A stretch of DNA of 64,000 nt from Brachionus manjavacas (Eukaryota > Rotifera > Eurotatoria > Ploima > Brachionidae). A program made the translations under genes and the position numbers. The DNA is taken from positions 2,547,001-2,611,000 of the forward strand of contig JAHQIY010000011.1 in the NCBI GenBank assembly GCA_019054805.1, in the 5' to 3' direction. This document shows positions 46,936-58,384 of this stretch, piece after piece; the first letter of the stretch is position 1; each line of letters starts with the position of its first letter. The notes beneath the pieces are model-generated. The model was not told the DNA's origin. It saw nothing but the letters and a program-made list of their open reading frames with translations, and made no database searches.

Positions 46936-46999
46936 TCAATGTAATTATTAATGATCCGAACAGTCACCGTTTTTCTCAATGACTATTTTAATTACCTAA

Positions 47000-47570
47000 G
47001 ATTCAGATAAACCATTTATTTTTAGAAAAAACTTTTAGCTCATTCCATAACAATTCAATTGGGTTAATATCTGAAAAAAGTTTGATAATGAGTTCAATTT
47101 ACACCAGGACAATGGCCCAAAACATAACTCATTGTTATGTTCATCCTTTTTAAAAATAAATAGCACTAATTAGTTACTTTATTTACTAAAATTCATCACA
47201 TAGATAAATAATCAAGAATTAAAAAGATAAAATCTTCTCCGAAATTACCAGATTTTATAATTTAAAAAAATTTATTTTTTCTAACTTTTTTACTAAAATT
47301 TACCATTTTTTCCGTTTTTTAGTAAAAATTTAGGTAAAATTACGTAAAATTTCAAAATTACTTAAAACCACGTAAAATTTCGTAAAAACAGTTTATCATA
47401 GAAGTAAGGTGAATGTTATGGAATGAGCTAAAAGTTTTTGTAAGAAAAAAGAGGGTCTTATCTGATTGTGATCCCATTACAGTTATTAGAGAATTTGAAA
47501 AAACAATTACGCCATTTAATATGTAAAAAATATATTGATCACTTAAAAAAGGTATTATTTAATAAAAAGA
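47000..47570 (+). pseudogene. Rearranged Tc1-like transposase C-terminus
   Basis: On the plus strand QDNGPKHNSLL (near 47100) carries the second catalytic Asp region. The end of the domain, LWNELKVFVRKKRVLSDCDP followed by ITVIREFEKTITPFNM, lies at 47415-47525. Between them sits a TTACG-motif insertion. On the minus strand at 47020-47085 another copy of the C-terminus reads SDINPIELLWNELKVF, so the last part exists twice in opposite directions. Confidence 0.7.
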
Positions 47571-47809
47571 AAATTCATTTTATATTACTTTAAAAGAAAT
47601 TAACTATTAGATAATTAAAAAAGTCTTTGAGAAAATCGCCATTTTTATTTCTTAAATAAAATTTTTTTCTTTTGTTTTTTTTATTCTTAAAATAAAATTT
47701 TTATTTTTAAATTTATTTTTTTTAATTAATTAATTTTTATATATTTTTTTAAATAAAAAATATATTAAATTATTTTAAATTTTTATTTTATTATGTTTTT
47801 TGACCGCCC

Positions 47810-47935
47810 ATTTATTTTAGACCGGTTTTTTATACGGTCCTAAATTTTGACCGCCAAGCTGACCGGCCAAATCACCGCCTAAAACCGTTCGCCTAATGGA
47901 CCGGTTTTGTCTAACCGCATCCAACACTATTTTAA
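47810..47935. repeat. ACCG-rich dispersed repeat end, copy 1
   Basis: Contains GACCGCCAAGCTGACCGGCC, TAATGGACCGGTTTTGTCTA and ACCGCATCCAACACTA. Its reverse complement matches 52799-52888. The outer end AGTGTTGGATGCGGTTAG resembles a hAT-like terminus. Confidence 0.5.
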
Positions 47936-48169
47936 ATGTTCACCGTTTTTGATTCTAATCTTATCTTAATCTACTTTATTTTGCTCTCTCCTGAATAATT
48001 CTACAACTTTCGGAACAGTTAAATGTTTTCTAGTGTTTAATTGAATTTGGCGATGCCTAGACTCAACGACTAAAGAAAGTGAATTTGTCGATGAATAATT
48101 ATTATTTTGTTCCAAAAATTTTTTGTTCATTTTAAAGCATAATTTAAAAATTTGCTTTTTAATTTTAAA

Positions 48170-48560
48170 TTTTTGTCGGTTTTGCTAAATTCAGTACCAA
48201 ATGAAAAAAAGAACAGAAAAAATCTAAAAAAATTGAATAACTTTTTTTCTAAAGGTTTAAACTTAGTTCTGTAAATGCAAAATAGTGCAAAGCAAACTTT
48301 CAAAGTTGCATCTTATATCAAAGCCTACTAAATTTGCAGAGTTATGCAGAAATTAAATTTCAATAATCGAGCGTGGTGCATTTTGCAGAGATTCTGCATA
48401 TTATTAGCAGACTTTTACAGTTAATGCAACTTTGAATGCTGCACCATGATGCATTTACAGAATTAATTTTTAACTTTTAGACAAAAATGTATCAAATTTT
48501 TTAATACTTTGTTCTGTTCTTTTGTACTGAACTTCACAAAACCATTTTTGTAAAAGTCTC
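48170..48560. repeat. Foldback (palindromic) MITE
   Basis: The two ends are inverted: TTCAGTACCAAATGA and a GAACAGA run near 48190 against TCTGTTCTTTTGTACTGAA near 48515-48533. Inner inverted pairs surround ATGCAACTTTGAATGCTGCA near 48425-48445. Related half copies lie at 11640-11870 and 13560-13790. Noncoding. Confidence 0.6.
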
Positions 48561-48679
48561 TAATTTTTTTAAATTTTCTTTATTTTTTTTTTTACATATA
48601 GTCCTAGTCCATTTTGTCATGTCTATATTTCGTCTTTCTATATTTTGTCTGCCTCCCAAATTTACTTTTTTTCAATTTT

Positions 48680-48870
48680 GATTCTAATTTTCTAAAAAAA
48701 AAGAGAAAAATTCCTAAAAATCGCCTTTTTTCAGTTTTTTTGGACCCTTTTTATGTTTAGTAAAAATTTACTAAAATTTTCTTAAAACTACGTAAAATTT
48801 CGTAATTTTTCAGAAATTTCCTTTTTTATACTTTACTAATTTTACATCATTTTACGTAAAATCACGTAGT
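48680..48870. repeat. TTACG-motif repeat, second orientation
   Basis: Reverse-complement match to 46670-46935, ending TTTTACGTAAAATCACGTAG. The two copies lie about 2 kb apart in opposite directions around the Tc1 debris. Confidence 0.6.
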
Positions 48871-49215
48871 ACTGTAGCAAATTAAATTAGACTCTTGTGT
48901 CAATTTTTTTCTACAGCCGTTAATTCAAACAAATGGAATTTTAAGCTAAAATTTTAGGCACTCCTACCACAGGACATAACCATGTTTTTAAAATGTAAAG
49001 AAAGTTTTGCTATGTTAATGAAAGACAAAATTGGCGTCTCCATACTAGAAGTTGCAACATAAAATCAAAATCAAATTTAAAAAAAATATCGAAAATTATA
49101 AAATTAACAAACTATATGATGATGTGTCGATAGGTTTTCTCCATAATTCATATACAAACCTTTACTTTTATTTTTCATCTAAATCATTTCAAAATAGAAG
49201 AATAGTTAAGACGAA
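48871..49215. other. Upstream region of the TMED gene
   Basis: Presumed promoter. No motif was supported. Confidence 0.4.
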
Positions 49216-50018
49216 ATGAAAGTTGTCCTATCGGCCTTAATAGTCATTGCATACCTTTCCACGGTACACTCACTCTACTTCCACATAAGAGAAACCGAAC
49301 GAAAATGCTTCATAGAAGAAGTGCCGGACGACACCTTGGTAGTTGGTAAGACACCTATTCGAAATAAAAAAATCAAATATTAATTTTTGTAAAGGAAAAT
49401 ACAAAGTTCAAATATTTGACAAAGAAGCTAATGATTATTTGCCAACGCCGCACGGCATTGGCATGCATGTGGAGGTCAAAGATCCGGAGGAAAAAATCAT
49501 TCTTTCAAAAGTAATTGATTTAAAATGTGAATCCTTTCTAATTTTAAACTAAAATCATCAGTTGTACAGCTCCGAGGGTCGCTTTTCTTTTACCACCCAC
49601 ATGCCTGGTGAGCATGTGATCTGTTTGTACTCAAACTCGACAGCTTGGTTCGGGGGTGGCAATTTGAGAGTTCATCTGGACATCGAGGTTGGTGAGCACG
49701 CTGTTGACTACAACGAACTGGCCGGCAAGGAAAAGCTGACCGAACTTCAGCTCAGAGTGAGACAACTGTTGGACCAAGTCGAACAAATCAGCAAGGAACA
49801 AAACTATCAAAGAGTAAAATAAAAGTGTAAACAGCCAGGAAAAGAATAATAATTTTTGTTACTTTAAGTATAGAGAAGAAAAATTTAGAGGCACTAGTGA
49901 ATCAACAAATCAGCGAGTGTTCTGGTGGTCAATCGCTCAGTTATCAGTTCTAATAGTCACTGGCTTGTGGCAAATGAGACATTTGAAGAAATTTTTCGAA
50001 GCCAAAAAACTTGTTTAA
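49216..50018 (+). CDS. TMED9: p24 family cargo receptor (TMED4/TMED9-like), 4 exons
   Basis: A p24-alpha protein of about 215 residues that cycles between ER and Golgi in COPII/COPI vesicles. Signal peptide at residues 1-19, then a GOLD domain ([71 protein letters not shown]). A coiled coil follows ([20 protein letters not shown]), then the membrane segment [14 protein letters not shown] and the cytosolic tail [14 protein letters not shown] with its aromatic and dilysine sorting signals. Exons 49216-49345, 49395-49510, 49562-49813, 49869-50018 with introns of 49, 51 and 55 bp. Phases fit and total 216 codons. Gene symbol is by closest family type; TMED4 is equally possible. Confidence 0.93.
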
Positions 50019-50427
50019 AATATAGTATTTAAATAAGGTTTTTTTTATCACTAATGTTAAGTTATTTTAATAATTCGATATAAAATTCAACTGCCAGTCC
50101 AAAACCGAAGGTCGACTTTGAATATCTCAGATTTTTTTACTTTCGGTAAAAAGTTTATTCTATTCAATTAGTTTAAATAAAAAAAAAAATTTTCTCTCTC
50201 TTTCTTTATTTTAAAAATTGTTCAATGCAATTAAAAGTAATTTTGGAGCGGTCAATTTGCGACCCAGTGGCCAGTGTTTACCTGAATTTTTATTTACAGT
50301 AAATCTTGTGATCAAAAATGGTCAAAATACCTCGACCTGCAATTAATTTTTTTGATCACAGATTTTGGGTAAAATTTTGAGGTTAATTTTTAAGGATTGG
50401 TTTTTATCAAAGATTTTATAATGCATT
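50019..50427. other. 3' flank of TMED gene
   Basis: A/T-rich. No supported element before the LINE tail. Confidence 0.4.
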
Positions 50428-51001
50428 GTAGTAGTAGTAGCAGTTCTTGCTGCGACACCTAACATGTAGATTGTCTAAGCCCATCACCGCCAATTGGCCG
50501 TGTAGAGCTGTAGCAGCCGATTCCATTGAACTTATCTAAAGCCATTTTAAAATTAGCGGTTGACTTGGATTTCACCACGTTTTCTGGCAACCTATTCCAA
50601 TGCGGAACTACTCTGTTTGAGAAAAATACATGCCTGGCATTTACTGCAGCCGCAAAATCGTTTCTAATTTTAGCTGGGAAACTTTCTCTCTGGACTCTGA
50701 TGCTATTTCCTCTTAACGCCCCGGCTGGTCCCTTGTTTTCTGATTTATTCACCAGATTCTTGACCAAGCTTACCTTTTCTATTCCATTCACTAGTTTGTA
50801 CATTTCAATCAAGTCCCCTCTCACTCTTCTTTCACTCAGCTTTGTCAGTCCTAATTTTGTCAGCCTCTTTTCATACGGCATGTTTCTTACAGACAAAGCT
50901 ATTTTTGTTGCCCTCTCTTGCACCTTTTCCAACGCATTCACGTCCATTTTCATACTAGGATTCCAAACCTGCACTGCGTAATCTAGGTGGGGTCTCACCA
51001 T
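50428..51001 (-). mobile_element. Young 5'-truncated LINE with intact C-terminal frame
   Basis: An uninterrupted 180-residue frame of the RT C-terminus: HLDYAVQVWNPSMKMDVNAL, EKVQERATKIALSVRNMPYE, RRVRGDLIEMYKLVNGIEKV, NARHVFFSNRVVPHWNRLPE and a stop. The 3' end has a GCAG/CTGC hairpin and a TAC-type tail (50428-50440). Near-identical to 20644-20936. The lack of stops and high identity mean recent insertion. Confidence 0.88.
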
Positions 51002-51105
51002 GGAATATTATTTTGTAGGAAAATCTTATTAGACTCTCAAAAGACTCTCATTTTTTTCATAGAATTAACGACATTTTTAAGATTAAATTTAGAGGTTTTT
51101 TTCCA

Positions 51106-51849
51106 AAATTTATTAAGAACATATTAGTTTTTCAATTAAGTTATTGATAAGATCATTTTTTTTAAGAAAAAAATTTGCTTTCTTGATTTAAGTCAATCTA
51201 AGTAAATGTTTAAATATTATATTTTAATTTGGGTCTTGCCTGTTATGTGACCTGATGACTTATGTAAGTTTGGTGACCAGAAATTTTTTTTCGTGTCACA
51301 CAAGTTTGGGTCACACATTATATGACCATCTATACCAAAAATTTACAAATTTATAGGTCACCAAAATATTTTAATGGGTCACCAAAATTAAAATAATTCC
51401 AAACTTTTTAAAGACAAAAATTTTAAAAGTACTTAAAATTAAAAAAAATTTTTTTAAGTCAAAGTTATGACTTGCACAAAATTTTTTATCAATACCTGCT
51501 TCATCTGGACCAGTTGAAAGAATTATTTATTAAAATTTTTGTCTTTAAAAAGTTTGGAATTATTTTAATTTTGGTGACCCATTAAAATATTTTGGTGACC
51601 TATAAATTTGTAAATTTTTGGTATAGATGGTCATATAATGTGTGACCCAAACTTGTGTGACACGAAAAAAAATTTCTGGTCACCAAACTTACATAAGTCA
51701 TCAGGTCACATAACAGGCAAGACCCAAATTAAAATATAATATTTAAACATTTACTTAGATTGACTTAAATCAAGAAAGCAAATTTTTTCTTAAAAAAAAT
51801 GATCTTATCAATAACTTAATTGAGAAACTAATATGTTCTTAATAAATTT
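51106..51849. repeat. 744 bp near-perfect palindrome (about 320 bp arms)
   Basis: Arms 51106-51426 and 51530-51849 are reverse complements with only single-base indels seen, separated by a 103 bp spacer. The arms hold many GGTCAC/GTGACC units (TGGGTCACCAAAATT, TTTGGTGACCAGAAA, GTTATGTGACCTGATGAC). No coding frame and no clear target duplication were found. It lies directly upstream of the 5' end of the young LINE. Confidence 0.9.
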
Positions 51850-52335
51850 AAATAGTCAGAGAAGTGTTTGATATGGAACAAAGAAAGAAACGAAAGAATG
51901 ACACAGTTCTTATAGAGATAAACCAGAGTTATTTAAAAGTCCTAAATTAAAGTCCAAGTCCAGACTTTAAAATTTTTTTTTAAATAAAAAAAAAGTCCGG
52001 GTTTTTTTTCAAAAGTAATGTGTTTGACTTAAAGATGAAAGAGATTTAAATGAGTATTTTCTTTTAAAAAATTGAATCTAAATAATAATTAAAAAAGGCA
52101 TATATATTTAAAAAGTGAATTTTGAATAAATTTTAGAAATATTTAAAAAATTGTCCTTTTATCCAAAGCAACCAAGATTAGGATAATTATTAATTTAACA
52201 CAATTTAAGAATTTTCTAGCAATAATATTCATCGCAAAAAAAATTGTTCTCGGACTTTTGAAAAAAAAAAAAAATTCAGACTTGAACTTGACTTGAGACT
52301 TTTAAGTAAATCTGAGCTAAATGCCGGAAGACGTT
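51850..52335. other. AT-rich spacer
   Basis: No gene was supported. It may contain degraded sequence of the LINE whose end is at 52336-52379. Confidence 0.35.
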
Positions 52336-52379
52336 AGTATAGATTTCTATACTGCATTCATATAAATACTACTACTAAT
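52336..52379 (+). other. LINE 3' terminal hairpin and TAC tail
   Basis: AGTATAG-ATTT-CTATACT (52336-52353) is a perfect 7 bp stem followed by CTACTACTA-type repeats from 52368. It is equivalent to 4887-4935. Confidence 0.6.
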
Positions 52380-52394
52380 ACTGCAAGGTCTGGG

Positions 52395-52797
52395 ATGAGG
52401 GTATAATTTACAAGCAAAATAAAGATAAATATACCTGCCCACTTAATTTATTGGAATAGATCATTATTAAGTGTATAACATTTAAAGTAAATATAAATAC
52501 AAAATATCGGCTTGCGTTCCTCAAGGATCAGTTATAAGTCATTTTTCATTTAGTATATTTATTAATGATAATCCTAAAAAAATTAAACTGATACTCCCTT
52601 CTCTTTGCTGACGATCTTGTCACTTTCTTTCTATACAAAAAAACTGAAAATAAAGATGAAAGAAAATTTGGAGTTTAATTTAAGGATTTATGGGAATATA
52701 ATTGAAAGCTTAGAGGAAATAAATTTCCTAGGTATTAAATTGGATTCTAAATTAACCTTTTCTTCAATGATTGAAGAAATTAAAGAACGTTGCAATT
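52395..52797 (+). pseudogene. Jockey-like LINE RT fragment
   Basis: Reads SACVPQGSVIS, FSIFINDN, CADDLVTFFLYKKTENK (YADD region, altered) and INFLGIKLDSKLTFSSMIEE, then IKERCN and a stop. The last block matches KFIGIKFDSKLNFNILVDEI at 53600-53690 (-). Frameshifts are present. Confidence 0.75.
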
Positions 52798-52798
52798 A

Positions 52799-52888
52799 GT
52801 GTTGGATACGGTCAAGACAAATCGGTCCATTACAAGGACGGTTTTTTGCGCTCATTTGGCTGGTCAGCTAGGCGGTCTAAAAAAGGAC
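52799..52888. repeat. ACCG-rich dispersed repeat end, copy 2
   Basis: GTGTTGGATACGGTCAAGAC and GGCTGGTCAGCTAGGCGGTC match the reverse complement of 47860-47935. Confidence 0.5.
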
Positions 52889-55560
52889 TGAGCCACCCTG
52901 TTCCATTATTTGTCAGATTAGTGAAAGAATAAAACAAAGGTTTTGAATCAAGATATATCGAGTACCCAATTCATTTATTTATTTGTTTTCTGTACCGAGC
53001 TAGGGCTCCTTCAGAATAAATTAAAAAAAAAATCAAAATCAAAATAAAAAATAAAATTAAAGTTAATAAAATGAGATAAAAAATATCAAAATAAAGTAAA
53101 TAAGCTAAAAAAAAAATGAAAGTTAAGAAGACATTGATTGTCACATGGGGCACATGTTTACATAGTTCAGGTTTCAGGAAAAAGGAGGAAATAGTAAGGT
53201 AGAAATTACACAATGGAGTTGGGTATTCAATATATCTTGATTTTGAAACCTTCTTTGTATTCCTCCACCAGTCTTACAACCATTGGAATAGAATGACTCA
53301 GTCCTGTCCCAACATATCTCTCACTCAACTCAAAAAGCCGATTTGAGACTGTTAGTAATTCAAGTTTATTAAAAGCCTCATGATGTACGATGTTGGAGGG
53401 AGTATCATATTTTAACTTAAGAATAGATCTGACTGCTGTATTCTGAATTGCTTGTAGTTTTTTGATATTATTTTCTGAAAATGAATTCAAGCAAGGAAAA
53501 GAATAGTCTAAAATTGATCCGACTCAAGATTTATATAAATTTTCTAGTGTGTTTTGATTGAGACCACATTTTTTGTTTGACAATATCTTAATAATATTTA
53601 GTCTTTTGTTGCAGCGTTCTTTAATTTCGTCTACCAGTATATTAAAGTTTAACTTAGAATCAAACTTAATACCAATAAACTTGATTTCTTTTTGGTTCAG
53701 TATTCTATGTCTACAAATTTTTAAGTTAAGATTGTCATTCTCTTTAATGTACCTAGAGAAGACTACTGAACACGATTTTTTAACTGATATCTTCATTTTC
53801 CATTTAATAAGCCATTGTTCTGGTGTTGGTGTATTTTTTTATCTTATTTTCTAGGTTCCCCTTTTTGTTATAAATGAAGAATGTAACTAGATATCTGCGA
53901 AAAGCAGAGAGTATTCGTTATTTGTTTTGTTTCTTTTGGGGATGTCATTAATATATATACTAAATGAAAGAGGACTAATTTCTGAGCCTTGAGGAACACC
54001 TTCAGTTATTTTATATTCTTCGCTCAGATGATCATTCACATTTACCTTAAATGTCCTACTATCTAAAAAAGGATCTAATCAAGTTAGTCAAGTAATGAGA
54101 TGGATTCATTTTAATCAATTTAAAAAGTAGACCTTCATGCCAAACCCTATCAAAAGCTTTAGAAATATCAAAAAAAAGGCCACAAACTCTTTTTTTTCTA
54201 TTAAATGATTCCACAATTTTTTGAATTAAAAAGAATAGATTATCTGATGTTCGCCGGTGTTTCCTAAATCCAGATTGATCCTGGATAAGGAGTGAATTTT
54301 GTTACAAAAAATTGTATAATCTTGAATACACAATCGTTCCAGTAACTTTCTTAAACAACTCGTTTTACTAATTGGTCTATAATTTAAAGGATCTTGTAAA
54401 TTAGAGACCTTTTTTGAATCATTGTAATGTTCGATGTTTTCCATGCTTTAGGGACTCTACCTTCTCGAAGAGATAAATTAAAAAGTTCTATAATTTCTAT
54501 TAATGAATTTCTAGGTAAGTTTTTTAACATTAGATTATGAATTTGGTCAGGTCCTGATGCCGCTTCATTTTTTAATCTTTTTAAAGCCATAATTAATTCA
54601 TTTAAGCAAATTTGATCATTAAAATTACACTGATCATAATTTATAAAAAATTCAGAGTTAGAATTAAGTATTTCGAAATCTTACTTAGTATCAATTAAAT
54701 CAGAATTAGAAATAAATATTGAAGATAAGAGTTCCTCAAAACATTTTCCCTTTTCTTCATTAGTTTAGAATTCCTTGTCATTTGAAAACAAATTTGGGAT
54801 TAAATTTGATCCTATTTTTGTTCTAAATTTATTAATTATTTTCCAAAAAGGTCTACTTCTAAGTGGGTTTTTTCCCATCTTCTTGAAAAAATCAAACCAA
54901 TTTTGATTCCAGAATTTTTTTAAAGAGGCCTTCAACTCAAATGTAATATTTTTGCTTTAGCTTTTGACAGCGAGTTTTTTGGAAGTTTCTCCGAAATGAT
55001 TTAAGCAGAAATGATTTTTTCTGTAATTTTATCATTTAGTTGATCTAATGTGATTGAGCTTTCAGGGATAATAACAATTTGAGAATTTAAAATCTTGCTA
55101 AATAATTTCTAGTTCGCTTTCTTATAGTTAAATTTTCATCTGTTGATTTATTTTCTAATTGTAGCCTATAGAATTGATGCTTCGATTTGGAAATGGTAGA
55201 AATGGTGACTATTTAAGACATTGCAAGATGAAACTAAAAAGATATCAAGAATTTCAAAGTAATTCTTATTAAAAATATTGAAAGTAGGGCGCTTATCATT
55301 GATTACTGAAAAGTCTAACTCATTGATTATTCTTTCCAACACTATCCCGTTTTCATTTCCTAATACACAGCCTATTTGCTTTGTTCTAGTATTAAGATCA
55401 CCACCTAAGATGTAGTTTCTACATATTTTATTAACTGTTTTAAAAAGCTCAAGGTTTAGAAGCACATCGGGTAGATTATATAGACGATCTGAGTCTTACT
55501 TTTTAGTCCAATAATATTCATTCACTACATAAATGACCTCCCAGATTGTGTTTAAAATCA
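52889..55560 (-). pseudogene. Jockey-like LINE, most complete copy of its family
   Basis: Going 5' to 3' on the minus strand: endonuclease end (YILGGDLNTRTKQIGCVLGN and RPTFNIFNKNYFEILDIFLV, 55166-55465), a pre-RT region with many stops, the RT start (MALKRLKNEAASGPDQIHNL, VPKAWKTSNITMIQK, DPLNYRPISKTSCLRKLLE, 54226-54590), palm pieces near 53900-54200, IKFIGIKFDSKLNFNILVDE (53524-53796) and the C-terminus LQAIQNTAVRSILKLKYDTP (53227-53490). A plus-strand 3' fragment of the same family abuts at 52889-52980, so two copies face each other. Non-functional. Confidence 0.82.
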
Positions 55561-56429
55561 AATGGAGATGCATGCTAATCATTAGTGTTAAATGCAAAGA
55601 TTTTTTAAGTTTAGTTTTAATTATTTCTATATAAATTTGTTTGTTTAAGTTGTTTGATTTAGTTATTAATTTAGTTCAGTTTTGCTAAATTGTATTAGTT
55701 CATATAAAGTTAATATTTTAAATTAAGTTTTTGTTTATTTATTTGTAAATTCACCACCATTCACTTCAGACGTCTATCCATCAGGGATAGTTAGGCAAAA
55801 TTTATATTTAAATAGAAAACATTAGAAATTTGACATTAGCATTTATAATTCTATAATTATTAAACATTAAACTCAAATTCATTATTTTTATCGAATTTTT
55901 TACGGACAAAGTTAGCTTTTTTATTTCAAAGCTAAATTCAGATCTACCAAGTTCATTCCATTAATAATTATAACATTTTCATCTATAATTTAATGATTTA
56001 ATTCAGGTTAGACAAACCGATTAACAATAAAGTCTTATTTATTGCACTAGATATCGTCCTAAATCAAGTGGAAAATGATGCCATCACAAGTATCTACAAA
56101 ATTCAATTTCTCTTAAGAGCCAAGTGAGCTAAAACAGCATCTTTTCATGCTTTTTCAAAAATCAAGTTCTTTCTATTGACAAATCCGCTTCATTTGTATG
56201 ATTGCGAAACCGTATATTTTCTTCGTATTTTTTTTTTCAACATCTTAAGTCAACTAGTGAGAATAACGCTTATTTTTTGAACATTTTAATACAACTATAA
56301 GACAGTAAAAAAAAGGTACAATAATCTGAGACTATATCATAAGCTTTATCAATATGCAAGTTATTAAATTTTTAAAATCAGTCGATTTTTAGATATTCTT
56401 CAGAAATTGAAAAACAATTTCTTCTACTA
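55561..56429. other. AT-rich spacer upstream of the LINE
   Basis: May include the LINE 5' untranslated region. No coding signal was supported. Confidence 0.4.
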
Positions 56430-56886
56430 ACGGATGTAGAATAAAAATGGCACAAAATTAATTTTATCATAAAAATTTTTTTATTTAACAATGGTTTTAT
56501 ATTTTTATTTAACTTAACTCTCCTATTTTGTAATAATAATATCAGTTAAGTTATTGAACCCTAAACGACGTATGATATCGAGCCTAGAGCGAAAAGTCTG
56601 GGCATGGTCTTGGAAAACCTTTGTGTCCATAATTGCTCAGACAAGTTTTAATTTCGTTTTCGAGTTACTAGAGATTTTTGCCCTACAAATACCCTCATAA
56701 ACTTTAGATTTCTAATTTCCCTAAAGATCCTCGATTAGTCGTGCTGTTGGTATTTTTGCAAAGTTTACTTCTTTGTCAACATACCTTATATTTTTATCTA
56801 ACATATAATTCTGTACCGAATTCGCATAATTAGATGATGTTAAGTCAGGGCAAAAAACTTGATAACATTCTTTAATCATTGGTTCA
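56430..56886 (-). pseudogene. mariner transposase C-terminal half, second copy
   Basis: The same family as 45570-46640: VFCPDLTSSNYANSVQNYM and RSRLDIIRR-like pieces, with the shared 3' end TGGCACAAAATTAATTTTAT. Similarity stops abruptly at ATTGGTTCA near 56886, where MULE sequence begins. Confidence 0.75.
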
Positions 56887-58143
56887 GAGCCGCTTTTATA
56901 TCTTCTAATATAAAGGAATCAGCATCCAATTCTCGTAGTGCTCCATCGAAAATTGTTAATTCAGAACCTCGTGGACTTCCATTAAAATTATTGTCTCTAA
57001 TGCCGACCGACAGCCCACTGACAAGAACAATCAAAAGAAATCGGAAAAAAAAAAAATTTAATTTATACCACGGATCCCGAGCTTTTAATTGATCTATGGA
57101 TCCTGCAAGATTTAAAATTTAGAGCACGTGGACAAAGATTTCTTTTGTGGGATTCTCATGATTACGAGCAAGAAGAAGAGGCCCGTATCATTATCTTTGC
57201 CACAGACAATAGTCTTCAAAAACTATCGGAATCGCTGGACTGGTTTGCAGATGGTACTTTTAGGACAGCTCAACTTTTATTCACCCAAACCTGGCATATA
57301 CATGCCAAAACTACTGATAAATCTTTTCCATTAATTTTTGCTTACTAAAAGACAAGTCGAACAATCATATACCAGGGTTAACGAAAAACTTTTAGAAATT
57401 AAACCAGATCTCAAACCAAGGACGATTATGACTGATTTTGAAAAAGGTGCAATGAATGCTGGACGCTCCGTTTTCACACAATCAAATATGAAAGCGTGTT
57501 TCTTGATCTTCCGCAAAATATATGGAAGAAAATTCAGTTACTTGGTCTCTCTAGTCTATATAAAGCTCCAGTGTCAAATGAAGAATCAACTCAACAATTC
57601 AATGACGACTGCAAAAAGCATATGAAATATTTGTTTGCCATTGCTTTTGTACCAGTGAACGACGTAGTTAATGTTTTTGAATTAATCGAGAATAATATCC
57701 CTTCCGAATTAGACTCACTTTATTACTATTTTGAGGCCAACTACATCGGAGAAGTTGTTCCTCAGAAAGGTGCAGGTCGTCGACGTAGAAAAAAGGACCT
57801 TAAGGAACTATTTTTTGCAATCAATGTCTGGAACATGTACGACAATGCTCTATCCGATTAATCGAGAACTATTAATTGCATAGAAGCTTGGCATCGTGTT
57901 TTCAACAAGAGATTAGCAATTTCTCACCCTCAAACACCAGTTTTTATTCAGCATTTGGTTGAAGTACGAGATAAAGTGGTACGCGATCTAAATCACATCG
58001 ATAATGGCGTACCGAACACCCAACGAAAGAATCAACGTATTCGTGATCAAAGAATCAAACGAATAGTCGAAAAATACAACGATTCCGATCACATTGAATA
58101 TCTTAATAGCATAGGCAACTATTTCGATTTTATTCATAATTAA
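56887..58143 (+). pseudogene. MULE-family transposase, several frameshifts
   Basis: Pieces in order: APSKIVNSEPRGLPLKLLSL, RTIKRNRKK, TDPELLIDLWILQDLKFRAR, RIIIFATDNSLQKLSESLDW, FADGTFRTAQLLFTQTWHIH (first catalytic Asp), LKPRTIMTDFEKGAMNAGRS (second Asp), FAIAFVPVNDVVNVFELIEN, DSLYYYFEANYIGEV and CIEAWHRVFN. This is the MULE domain layout. Frameshifts occur near 57050 (A-run), 57345 and 57495, and an in-frame TAA at about 57861. Loss is slight, so it died recently. Possible source for MULE-like MITEs such as 3278-3636. Confidence 0.9.
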
Positions 58144-58384
58144 CTTTAGTATACAAATTTAGTTATTTTTATTACTTCTTTTTTTAATCAACCAAAAAAA
58201 TTTTTATTATACTAAAACCTTTTTAATTAATTGTAAAATAAAAAATTGTCGGATCGTGATTTGTCGGAAGTGACTTTATCAGATAGGTTTGACTACCAGA
58301 ATGTTACCCATAAAACTAGGATTTAACTAAAATGTGTGTGGGTTCAAATTTTGTACCAAGAATAAGTCATCTAATGACTGAGAC
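58144..58384. other. AT-rich spacer
   Basis: The TIR of the MULE would be expected here, but I could not define it. Confidence 0.35.

Noticed and set aside
50526-50981. Plus-strand open frame of 151 residues
   Set aside because: It is antisense to the LINE C-terminal frame at 50428-51001.
52971-53213. Hydrophobic 80-residue minus-strand frame
   Set aside because: It lies in the 3' untranslated part of a Jockey-like LINE; the hydrophobicity comes from T-runs.
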